From positions 749,502 to 813,501 of the forward strand of contig LT598460.1 in the NCBI GenBank assembly GCA_900074725.1: a stretch of DNA of 64,000 nt. Reading direction: 5' to 3'. Below, in pieces: positions 1 to 8,373 of the stretch. The DNA is from Lachancea dasiensis (Eukaryota; Ascomycota; Saccharomycetes; Saccharomycetales; Saccharomycetaceae). Position numbers and translations under genes: made by a program. The notes under the pieces were generated by a model. That model ran no database searches. It saw only the letters and a program-made list of their open reading frames with translations, and was not told the DNA's origin. Numbering within the stretch: the stretch's first letter is position 1; every line of letters begins with the position of its first letter.

Positions 1-1644
1 CATGAGTCTCTGTAGTTCAGACCACTTAGCAAAAAAAGAAAGTTTTCTCACTGGCTTAGGAATATAGACCTTACGGGCTTCGTCGATGTTAAGAATAGTG
101 TCTATCATCCACGAATTCTCGGGATCCACAATTTTTTTGTTACCATTGACCTCCTGTTGGCTGAACCCCCAATCCGGAAGGAAAACGTCATTGTGAGTCC
201 ATAGGGCGACAGTGGTATCGGTATGAATGATTCTGAACAAAGAAGCTTTCGATTTTAAGATTTGTTCGCTTTCACCCTTGTTTACCGCTTCAAGGCGGAA
301 TAACGTTTCATGGTAATTCTCTCCGTTCGCTTGCTCTTCACCTACCGTAGTGACTTCTTCATTTGTTGGGTAAAGTGGAGAAGCAACATCATGGGCTAAC
401 AAGAAAGTTCCGGTGACAATGTGTCTTAGTCTAACAATGTCATTCAAGTGCACAGGTTGTCCAAGTTGGGAAGGTAGCTCCTTAACGGGCAAAATTTCCC
501 ACTGATTGTTGACATCATCGTGAGAGTAACCGGTCACCTGCTGGCCATTTGATGAGATACGGCCATCATCGTAGCGAAGAGGGTAGCGTTCTGAGTGTGA
601 ATGTAAGAATGCATTGGTGTTTTTGTGCTTCACACTGATAATGTCAAAATAATTGACTTGTCGAGCTTCTTTCGCGAGTGGAGAATCGGTCAAGGTTTCT
701 TGAAACTTTGGTGACATGAAGTCATCCCCCGGCCCGGACCCAGTTAAAATTGCGAAATGGATGTAAAACCAGAACAAATAGATGACAAAGGGAGCAAAAA
801 TCAGCCCATTGAGTCTTTGCACAACATGCTTAGCAAACTGTCTTATAGACAACCCTGCTCTAGCATCCAAGAGCTGCCACAAGTTCGCGGCCACCCCAGC
901 GCCAATCGACGCGTAAGTTAACAAACCAACATATTTCGTAGACATCACGAACGACAATGAGACCCCAGTAGCGTAGAGCCACGTATACCAGTGTGAAGAG
1001 AACGGGGCTTTCAATTGCGCTTTGTAAAAGCGAACGTAGCAGTAAAACGACGAAGCCACGGCAATTATCAGAGTAGCATCCAGGAGAATTAAGCGTGAAT
1101 CGATGACATGAGCACAGTCAACGGCAATGAGCAGAGCACCTAAGAGACAGGTGACGGCTCTCATATTGAGTTCTTTCAGTGTATTGAAAACTAGTGGCAC
1201 GGTGAGCGTTCCCAAAATGGCGCTCAGTGATCTGTAGGCCACAAATGGAGCAGGATTGCTGTCGTAACTCAGCCCAATGTCATCGAACTTGAAGGCACCC
1301 CTGTACCCTACAATCCACCCGACAAGAGCGATCAGCATCTTGGCAAATGGTGGATGAACATCAAAAAAAAAGGTTCTCTCAAGGTAGTATGATGCGAACT
1401 TCCCAAAATGAACCTCGTCAAACACCACCTCGCGCGGGTAGGAGAGTTCTCTGAAACGAACGAAAAATGCTACTAGAGTTACAATCCACTGCAATGTTGT
1501 ATACGTAGCAGCTTTATCAGGCAATGGCTTCAAAAGCCAGCTTTGGCCCAAGTACTGGTAGGAGCTGGCCGAAACTGCTGCTGTTTTGCCATTTTTGGAC
1601 TCAGCCTTAGTCTTCAACTGTTTCGAACTGTTGGAAGCAGCCAT
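1..1644 (-). CDS. PMT4: Protein O-mannosyltransferase, PMT4 type (C-terminus outside window)
   Basis: An ER membrane enzyme that moves mannose from dolichol-phosphate-mannose to Ser/Thr of secretory proteins. The 548 visible residues start at an ATG (bases 1644-1642) and stay open to the window edge; the family is about 760 residues long, so roughly 210 are missing. Near residues 72-90 is the PMT hallmark VVFDEVHFGKFASYYLER, with the acidic pair D76/E77 of the first lumenal loop, followed by VHPPFAKM. Several hydrophobic segments follow, then a MIR domain with NYFDII, FLHSH and YDDGRISSNGQQVTGY. The wording matches Pmt4 rather than Pmt1/2, and the neighbour MGM101 repeats the S. cerevisiae order YJR143C-YJR144W. 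It is transcribed away from MGM101. Confidence 0.95.
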   Translation of the reverse strand, partial: MAASNSSKQLKTKAESKNGKTAAVSASSYQYLGQSWLLKPLPDKAATYTTLQWIVTLVAFFVRFRELSYPREVVFDEVHFGKFASYYLERTFFFDVHPPFAKMLIALVGWIVGYRGAFKFDDIGLSYDSNPAPFVAYRSLSAILGTLTVPLVFNTLKELNMRAVTCLLGALLIAVDCAHVIDSRLILLDATLIIAVASSFYCYVRFYKAQLKAPFSSHWYTWLYATGVSLSFVMSTKYVGLLTYASIGAGVAANLWQLLDARAGLSIRQFAKHVVQRLNGLIFAPFVIYLFWFYIHFAILTGSGPGDDFMSPKFQETLTDSPLAKEARQVNYFDIISVKHKNTNAFLHSHSERYPLRYDDGRISSNGQQVTGYSHDDVNNQWEILPVKELPSQLGQPVHLNDIVRLRHIVTGTFLLAHDVASPLYPTNEEVTTVGEEQANGENYHETLFRLEAVNKGESEQILKSKASLFRIIHTDTTVALWTHNDVFLPDWGFSQQEVNGNKKIVDPENSWMIDTILNIDEARKVYIPKPVRKLSFFAKWSELQRLM

Positions 1645-2428
1645 GCCTAGCTATACACCGTGTATTGTATCCGATTTCAATGGTATTTCCATATTTAGTT
1701 TTTGTTTCTTGTTGATGTGTACTTTTCAGATGGTTTATTAGCACGTAGCGCACGACCAGATCATCGAATAAAAGTTCGAGTCGGGTTCTCTCTGTCAACT
1801 AGAAGTTTGAGTAGATGGCGCTAGACCATTTCCAGACAGAACAATGCAAGCGAGCAACCACGTTGTGAATGTGAGGTTGGCTGAGTATGCGAGGATTTGG
1901 TGAGTATCGCGAGAGAAATTTTGAGCAAATATATTGATCTGAACTGCACAAACCGCATCAACGAGACCTATCCATAACACTCTGTTGGGGGAAGTCGAGT
2001 AAATGAATCAATGCTCAGGTTCTATGTAGATAAATAGGCGGTAATGTTGGGTTGTTAAGCTACTCGGAAATCGGTAGACTGACACCATTGCAGCACATGT
2101 GCAGGTACAGCAACGCATGAAAGCTACAAAATTGATTGAAACGAGCGCAACGACCTTCGATTATATATATATATATATACTCTCAGGGTCATATTATCCT
2201 TTCACGGAATTTGCGTGCCCCTTTACCCAAAAGTGCGCTTCTCTGTTAGTATCTACTAGTTTATCTCACACAATATTACTACTACTCTGTAATTCTATCA
2301 ATAATGTAAAATAAATAATTTGATGCCCTGAAGAAGAAACACCTCGAGAAAGGAGCTGTGTGGTGAGATCTTCAATTCAACGCTTCGATTGAGAGGATTA
2401 TAGCAATCCGCATTTGTCTAATAGTGTG
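1645..2428. other. Divergent intergenic region PMT4/MGM101
   Basis: Shared upstream region of PMT4 (minus) and MGM101 (plus). It holds a (TA)n run at 2162-2179 that could serve as a TATA-like element for MGM101. I see no RNA gene or convincing protein gene. Confidence 0.6.
2162..2179. repeat. (TA)9 microsatellite
   Basis: Nine uninterrupted TA units about 250 bp upstream of MGM101. Such tracts vary in length by slippage and can act as TATA-like elements; the promoter role is inference. Confidence 0.85.
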
Positions 2429-3211
2429 ATGCTTTATAGTAAAGTGGCCCGCGGCTTGGGTTCAAGAAGCGTCGTTACAGCAGTAAAGAGAGTGGTCAAT
2501 GCTAAGGCTCCCATTTCCCCTGTGAGGGATGAAGAAAGGGCGAGTTTTTCTGCAGGGCAAAGCGCGGAACCCCCAGTGCCACTGGCAAAATCTGGTGGCT
2601 ACGGAAAACCCCTCAGCGATGCTTTTAAAGGATACGCTCTCGAATCCAATGCATCACACAGCAGTCCTTCGACAATAGTACCGCAGTCTTCGGAGGTCAA
2701 TTGGGCAGTATCCTTCCAAGGTCTGGGTTCTCGTCCATTTGACGATGTCGTGCAGTCAGAGCTCAGCAAGCCCATCTCTCCAGAGGATATTGAAGTCAAA
2801 CCCGATGGCTTGATATACTTGCCGGAAATCAAGTATCGTCGTATATTAAACCGAGCTTTTGGTGCTGGAGGCTGGGGCCTGGTACCTAGATCGGAGACCA
2901 TCGTCACAGATAAGCTCGTGACAAGAGAGTATGCGCTGGTGTGCCATGGACAGTTGGTGAGCTTGGCGCGTGGGGAGCAAGATTATTTCGCGGACTCGGG
3001 AATTCCTACGGCCACGGAGGGTTGCAAGAGTAACGCTTTAATGAGGTGTTGTAAAGATTTGGGTATTGGGTCTGAGCTATGGGATCCCGTGTTCATTAAA
3101 AGTTTCAAGAAGCAGCACTGCGTTGATAAATTCGTAGAGCACGTTACCACAAAGAAGAAGCGTAAGATCTGGTTGCGCAAAGACCGGGAGGTTGAATATC
3201 CTTATAAATAG
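2429..3211 (+). CDS. MGM101: Mitochondrial genome maintenance protein Mgm101
   Basis: A mitochondrial nucleoid protein related to Rad52 that binds single-stranded DNA and acts in mtDNA recombination and repair. The protein is 260 residues from the first ATG at 2429; a TTG five codons earlier is in frame but unlikely as a start. The N-terminus ([16 protein letters not shown]) is basic and hydroxylated as expected for a matrix-targeting peptide. The conserved core starts about residue 95 and includes [18 protein letters not shown], a Cys pair in [17 protein letters not shown], and the basic tail [19 protein letters not shown]. Length and motifs fit the family, and PMT4 lies next door as in S. 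cerevisiae. Confidence 0.95.
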   Translation: MLYSKVARGLGSRSVVTAVKRVVNAKAPISPVRDEERASFSAGQSAEPPVPLAKSGGYGKPLSDAFKGYALESNASHSSPSTIVPQSSEVNWAVSFQGLGSRPFDDVVQSELSKPISPEDIEVKPDGLIYLPEIKYRRILNRAFGAGGWGLVPRSETIVTDKLVTREYALVCHGQLVSLARGEQDYFADSGIPTATEGCKSNALMRCCKDLGIGSELWDPVFIKSFKKQHCVDKFVEHVTTKKKRKIWLRKDREVEYPYK

Positions 3212-4018
3212 TTTTGTATTATAGTTTTGCTCAACATGAAGTGGGTGTGCCCTGGGCAAATCCCTTATAATACTTTCAGGAATGTTGCGTCATAAGTAGA
3301 AAACATAAAAAAATGGTGAACCTCAAGAAGAAGCAACGTATTGATATAAGGAAGAGATATACACAATTACATGGGGATGAATCTTAATGGATCGCATCAT
3401 CGCGGCCCTGTACTTGTTTGCAGCGTACTTGTCTGTGGGACTAGGCTTTCAGCTTTATTTAGTTCACGTGGTAAACGATACTTTGACACATTTCTCATGC
3501 CTGGCAATTGGGCTTTATACATGCTGCGCCCAAGCGTTTACTTTCAGCGGTAATGATGCAGACCTTAAATCCCTTAGTTTTTGCGCTCGTGAGTTGTTTC
3601 TCAAGTGAATGTTGGCAACCCTCCCGCCTTGATAAATTTTATGATGACAATGTGTCGGGATGTCATTGAACGACAGGTATATATGCGACTGCATCACCTA
3701 AATGGGTCCTCCGGACATGTTCAGGATCGAGGCGCAATAAGGTTAAAAGCACTAAGGACACACTTAGCCACTGTCAAAGTATCCAGATGACTCCAACAAG
3801 ATGCATTAGAGTCTTCTTATGAATACCGGCTTGTAGATAAAAGGAAATATCAACACCACATTTTGAGGAAACCCCAGTTAACTCAGGCCTGTGAGAGGGC
3901 AACCTTAATGGCAAGTGAGCATCACTAATTACTACGAGTGGAGGAAATGAATTAAACATCATCATGTTATCGTAGCTAAGAGTCATAAAGTCAGTATGCT
4001 ATTTCTTTTCAACGTGGT
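3212..4018. other. Intergenic region between MGM101 and tRNA-Val
   Basis: About 800 bp after MGM101. It contains one short ORF with membrane-like composition (listed separately) and otherwise nothing I can name. I found no paired long repeats that would mark a transposon next to the tRNA gene. Confidence 0.5.
3387..3608 (+). CDS. Possible 73-residue membrane microprotein
   Basis: An ATG-initiated ORF of 73 codons. The first 30 residues (MDRIIAALYLFAAYLSVGLG onwards) form one long hydrophobic stretch, and a second weaker one follows (HFSCLAIGLYTCCAQAF). I do not recognise it. No counterpart exists between MGM101 and RPS4A or next to YHR202W in S. cerevisiae as I recall it. A 24-codon ORF ends just upstream, its TAA overlapping this ATG. 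Chance is a real possibility, since A/T-rich yeast spacers often give hydrophobic ORFs of this size. Confidence 0.2.
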   Translation: MDRIIAALYLFAAYLSVGLGFQLYLVHVVNDTLTHFSCLAIGLYTCCAQAFTFSGNDADLKSLSFCARELFLK

Positions 4019-4091
4019 GTTCCGATAGTGTAGTGGTTATCACGTAACCTTCACACGGTTAAGGTCCTGGGTTCGACCCCCAGTCGGAACA
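4019..4091 (+). tRNA. tRNA-Val (anticodon CAC)
   Basis: A complete cloverleaf can be drawn. Acceptor arms GTTCCGA (4019-4025) and TCGGAAC (4084-4090) pair perfectly, with discriminator A at 4091. The D-arm region carries TAGTGTAGTGGTTATCAC (A box). The anticodon stem TAACC/GGTTA encloses loop TTCACAC, giving anticodon CAC at 4052-4054, which reads GTG valine codons. The T arm has GGTTCGACCCC (B box). There is no intron and the CCA end is not encoded, as normal in eukaryotes. It closely resembles the S. cerevisiae tRNA-Val(CAC). Confidence 0.96.
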
Positions 4092-4222
4092 TATGTTTTT
4101 TGATACTTTCAACACAGTGAAGTGAATGAGTAGAAGGGACGTAATTATGAAACCTTGATAGACTATACAAAGGCCGGTCCCTCAGCGAGGTAACGATTAA
4201 CCGTAATTTCCTGTTGACGAAC

Positions 4223-5995
4223 ATGCATTTCGGGCAGCTGTTAGTCGTCTTAATAACATGTACAGGGCTGGGGCTCGCTTTGCCTACCTCTGACCAGCGA
4301 GTCTTGCAGCGCTTCCCTTCCCTGGAGCAGGCCGCGCCCAGGGAATTGGAAATCGGAGAATTGAATTTCCTACATACGACAGATACACATGGTTGGCTCG
4401 GCTCCCATCTGAATCAACCTAATTATGACGCTGATTGGGGCGACTTTGTCTCGTTTGTTGAGATTTTTAGACATAATCGAATCGGCGCCTCTCGCGACCT
4501 TATTTTGGTTGACACGGGTGATAAACACGATGGAAACGGACTCAGCGACGCTACTGTCCCCAATGGGCGGATATCCACGGAAATCTTCAATAAGCAGGAC
4601 TACGACCTGCTTACGTTGGGTAATCACGAACTTTACACCGAAGAAAATACGATATTGGAATACCACAGGACGGCACAGTCGCCGAAGTTTAAGGAGGCTT
4701 ATGTTTCTAGCAACGTCGAATTTGTCACGGATGATGGGGACATTGTCCCCTTCGGCTCTAAATATCGTTATTTTGAGACAACTAATCGAAAGATCCGAGT
4801 CTTGTCTTTTGCATTCATGTTCAACTTCCAGCGGGCCAATGCGCGGGCTAAAGTGACACCCGCTGTGGCCATCTTCGAAGAAGATTGGTTTCAAAACGTG
4901 GTACGTCAATTTCCTGCTGAAAAGGTAGATGTGGTGGTCGTATTTGGTCACCTACCTATAACGGACCCCGAGGACCGCGAGATCAATCAAGTGCATACCA
5001 AATTGAGAGAAATCTATCCACAAACGGTGATCCAATATTTTGGCGGACATTCACATATCAGGGACTTTGCTGTCTTTGACGATAGGGCGACAGGGATACA
5101 AAGTGGGCGGTTTGCGGAAACCGTGGGATTTGTTTCTATTGATCAAGTCGGAGACGGCACACCAAACTTCAGCAGACGCTACGTTGATTTCAGTAAGAAT
5201 TCATTTTCACAGCATGCCAAAGCTCCACTATACACCACGCGTGGGTCAGAATTGTCAAATCATATTCAAAGCATTCGGCAAAATTTGGAGCTGAATCAAG
5301 TTGTGGGATATGTTCCGTCGTCATATTATATGTATTCAAAGCCCACCACATCAAAACACAACATCTACAATTTGTTAACATCGCAAGTATTACCAAGATT
5401 AAGATCCGACGAGACGGACGAGTCGAAGTCGCGGTTCATCATCATCAACACTGGTTCTATTCGTTATGACCTTTATAAGGGTAACTTTACCAAGGACACT
5501 GAATACATAGTGTCGCCCTTCCCGAATGACTGGAACTACATTGAAGTGCCACTTTCGCTGGCCGAAAACGTGGCAGATTATTTGAATGATGGTCCGGTTT
5601 TGTACTCTTCAATGGCTCCTCCAAAAATCAGTAATATGGTCAAAGGTCCTGCTTCGTGTCCGTTCATACATGATCCCGATTTGAGAAAGGGATATACTAC
5701 CAGCGACGATTTCGGTTGTGACGGGGATGATATGCTACACAACACGGAACTATACTTTGAGGTCCCCAATGTAGTCCAAACCGTTGAACTGAAGCAAATA
5801 AAAAGCGAGACCGCCGTCCATTTGATATTTTACAGCTTTATCGAAAGTGACATACTTCATGCCCTGAATGAACTCAGCAAGAGCCAGGTAGGAGAGACGA
5901 AGCTATTCACTGAGAATGACTGTAAAAAATACGGCGGTGCTTCTACAAAGCAATTGCTGAAAGAATACATACAGGAGCTGTCATTACATACATAG
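4223..5995 (+). CDS. YHR202W-like secreted or vacuolar metallophosphoesterase / 5'-nucleotidase family protein
   Basis: 590 residues from ATG 4223 (an in-frame TTG lies three codons upstream). A signal peptide is visible (MHFGQLLVVLITCTGLGLALP). The calcineurin-like phosphoesterase core then shows its metal-binding motifs in order: FLHTTDTHGW (about residue 52), VDTGDKHDGNGLSD, LGNHELYTEEN, VVFGHLPITD and FGGHSHIRDF. The C-terminal half matches the 5'-nucleotidase-type domain, with IINTGSIRYDLYKGNFT. The S. cerevisiae counterpart YHR202W is poorly characterised and has been localised to the vacuole. Position before RPS4 and MNL1 matches YHR202W-203C-204W. Substrate is unknown. Confidence 0.9.
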   Translation: MHFGQLLVVLITCTGLGLALPTSDQRVLQRFPSLEQAAPRELEIGELNFLHTTDTHGWLGSHLNQPNYDADWGDFVSFVEIFRHNRIGASRDLILVDTGDKHDGNGLSDATVPNGRISTEIFNKQDYDLLTLGNHELYTEENTILEYHRTAQSPKFKEAYVSSNVEFVTDDGDIVPFGSKYRYFETTNRKIRVLSFAFMFNFQRANARAKVTPAVAIFEEDWFQNVVRQFPAEKVDVVVVFGHLPITDPEDREINQVHTKLREIYPQTVIQYFGGHSHIRDFAVFDDRATGIQSGRFAETVGFVSIDQVGDGTPNFSRRYVDFSKNSFSQHAKAPLYTTRGSELSNHIQSIRQNLELNQVVGYVPSSYYMYSKPTTSKHNIYNLLTSQVLPRLRSDETDESKSRFIIINTGSIRYDLYKGNFTKDTEYIVSPFPNDWNYIEVPLSLAENVADYLNDGPVLYSSMAPPKISNMVKGPASCPFIHDPDLRKGYTTSDDFGCDGDDMLHNTELYFEVPNVVQTVELKQIKSETAVHLIFYSFIESDILHALNELSKSQVGETKLFTENDCKKYGGASTKQLLKEYIQELSLHT

Positions 5996-6079
5996 AGAAG
6001 CATGCGTGACTGAGACCTTCTTAATATAATGAGAAGTTTAAATTTAAGCTATTTATTGCACAGATTTAGCAGTTTTTGT

Positions 6080-7135
6080 TTACAAACCTTGTTGAGCTCT
6101 TCTGCGGTCACGCTCTTCAGAGATGGACAACTTGATACCCTTACCCTTTGGCAAAGAGATGTAAGGCTTACCAGCTTCACCAATGACGAAAACGTTAGCC
6201 AATCTGGTAACGAAAGTGTTCTCCAAGGTGTCCTTGATGTGGACCAAGTCGAAACCACCTTCGTGTCTTTCTCTGTGAACAATGGTACCAACACGACCCA
6301 AGTTACGACCACCAGTGACGTAAACCAATTTACCGGTGTCGAACTTGATGAAGTCGGTGATCTTACCAGAAGCCAAGTCGATCTTGACAGTGTCGTTAAT
6401 CTTGATGTTTGGGTCTGGGTATCTTAGAGTTCTACCGTCGTGGGTAACAACGTAAGGAACACCCTTCTTACCAACTTGGACCTTCTTGACCTTACCCAAC
6501 TTGTAAGAGGCTTCTTCGTCGGTGATACGGTGGACAGCGAATCTACCCTTGACGTCGTAGACCAATCTGAAGTTCTCGTTGGTGGCTTCCAAAGTGATGA
6601 CGTCCATGAAACCGGCTGGGTAAGTGATGTCGGTTCTCACCTTACCGTCAACCTTGACGTGACGTTGCATGGTGATAGCTCTGACTTCACGACCGTTCAA
6701 GGCATACTTTAATCTGTTTCTCAAGAACACAATCAAAGGCAAAGACTCACGCAACTTGTGAGGACCTGGAGATGGTCTTGGGGCGTAGGTCCCGGACAAC
6801 TTGTCCAACAACCAGTGGTGTGGAGCTGCTAATCTCTTTAGATGCTTCTTTCTGTGGAAAGGTAAAAAGTTAGTAAAACGATATTCTGCAAAACAAACAG
6901 GAGCATGTTGGCACGGGGTGTGACCAAGAGACGCCGTTCACGCCCCGTCATCTTCCACAGTCCGCTGACCTTGACTGAGAACAACATCGGAGCATTGTCT
7001 ATGCCACACTTGTTCCACTTCCAAGGTGTTCTCGTTCTATGACGCTGCTCTTCGTTCATCGCTGGTCGTCTCAACACTTCCTTCCTGCTGCCAATAAGCA
7101 CTTATTCCATGGTTCACATACGGTCCTCTAGCCAT
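6080..7135 (-). CDS. RPS4: 40S ribosomal protein eS4, one intron
   Basis: Two exons: 7122-7135 (14 nt, encoding MARG plus two bases of the next codon) and 6080-6851. Joining them gives [18 protein letters not shown] and a 261-residue protein, the same length as S. cerevisiae Rps4. The intron (6852-7121, 270 nt) has GTATGT, a TACTAAC branch site and CAG. The body shows the S4e N-terminal region, an RNA-binding S4-like segment, and a KOW motif near [20 protein letters not shown]. One gene stands where S. cerevisiae has the RPS4A/RPS4B pair. Leu codons are strongly biased to TTG, typical of high expression. A Rap1 site lies 443 bp upstream. It converges with the YHR202W-like gene, 84 bp away. 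Confidence 0.97.
6852..7121 (-). other. RPS4 intron
   Basis: 270-nt spliceosomal intron. Donor GTATGT at 7121-7116, branch site TACTAAC at 6875-6869 (minus strand), acceptor CAG ending at 6852. It splits the fifth codon, the same place as in the S. cerevisiae RPS4 genes. Confidence 0.95.
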
Positions 7136-8373
7136 CTTGTCTTATGGGATTATGATTTGCTTCTGGAAAGTAAAATCAGTTAAGCACACTGTTAGATGTA
7201 GTATAAAGAATATGCTAACAAAATTTCAGATTACCCAGAGTGCGTGGATGGTAGCGGTGATACCTCCACCGTGGCTAGCGGCAGTGGCAGCTGGCAGTGA
7301 TGTGCCGTAGTACGAGGCGAGGATGTAGAACGGAGTCGGTACGCTAGCAGGGAGTGCTAGGCAGGCCCAGCCTGGAGCTAGGCAGGCCAGCTGCCTGAGC
7401 AGAGCTGGTGTGGTAGGATCACCCTGCAGAGAGGATCCTGCCTGGAGGGAGTCTGTCAGCCGAGCATCTGTGATGGTTTGGAGGACCACCAGCTGTTCGT
7501 TGATGATAACCCAAATAGGCAAAAAATAATTTTGCAACATTTTTTCAATAATTTTCGTCTTCCTTTCCGAACAGCATATGTATGGGTGTATGAGATAGCA
7601 GTCCAATGGTACTGCTGGTCACGAGGGAAAGAGAGTCAGCCGTGTACAATGTGGGACATATCTCTCAACAAAAGACTGGGAGTATAGTTGGTTGTTAGCA
7701 TACGTGGTTGAAGAACGTTTCAGCAAGAACCGAGGCAGCTATTGAGCTGATAAGTAAATGGCAAGTTGGCTTGGGATCACCCACTTACGTAGTTGTATAT
7801 AGTAGTGCTTTTGTGGGGTAACTAGAAATTAGCCGCTGAGGGCTCGATCGGGGAAAATGACACCATGAAGGCGAAGGTTCAGGATAACTACGACGAATTG
7901 TAGATCCATGCGCTTCAGTTTTTATGTAGACAAAGCCCTATGTGTGTTTCCATGTGCGACAAGAAACAGGATTTGCGGCTGCTAGAGTAGGTATTATATC
8001 CACCACTGACGGCTTGTTTGTTGGCTGGAGCCGTTGAAACCATTTGAGATAGACTACGAATTGAAGACTTGCCGCTTGGGTTAGACTCTCACGCTTTCCA
8101 GGCGTGGCATTACGCAAAAAAAGCCATCAGGCTAGATGGGGCACCTGACACAGTTAAAGTCCATGTTTGACGAGCATTGAGTGACGTAGTGAGTGGTCGA
8201 CCACAGCGAAGCCCCGAGGTTCTTGTCAAGCACTGGCTGCGGCGTGCATGCCTCGCCTTTGCGATTTCTGCCCTGACTTGGCGATGCTAAATTGACTGAT
8301 CAATTTTCCTAGTTTTTCTGTGTTTCCATCGCATCGCTTCGCACAGTGCACAACATGCACTCGTACCACGGGA
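7136..8373. other. Divergent intergenic region RPS4/MNL1
   Basis: 1.24 kb shared upstream region. From the RPS4 side it holds an A/T-rich leader (7140-7225), a clearly GC-rich block (about 7240-7480) with the direct repeat GCTAGGCAGGCC at 7356 and 7377, a T-rich tract on the minus strand (about 7515-7560) and a Rap1 box at 7578. A 126-codon minus-strand ORF across the GC-rich block resembles no family I know. The MNL1 side shows no motif I can name. Confidence 0.6.
7578..7589 (-). promoter_or_regulatory. Rap1 binding site (RPG box) for RPS4
   Basis: The minus strand reads ACACCCATACAT, a perfect match to the Rap1 consensus of yeast ribosomal-protein promoters. It is oriented toward RPS4, followed by the T-rich stretch such promoters usually have. 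The distance of 443 bp to the ATG is longer than usual. Confidence 0.85.

Noticed and set aside
2231-2260. TACTAAC on the minus strand upstream of PMT4 as a leader-intron branch site
   Set aside because: No GTATGT-type donor lies on the proper side within a reasonable distance.
3605-4018. Possible solo LTR next to tRNA-Val, because TGTTGG occurs at 3609
   Set aside because: No matching terminal CA end, target duplication or second copy could be found, so no element is claimed.
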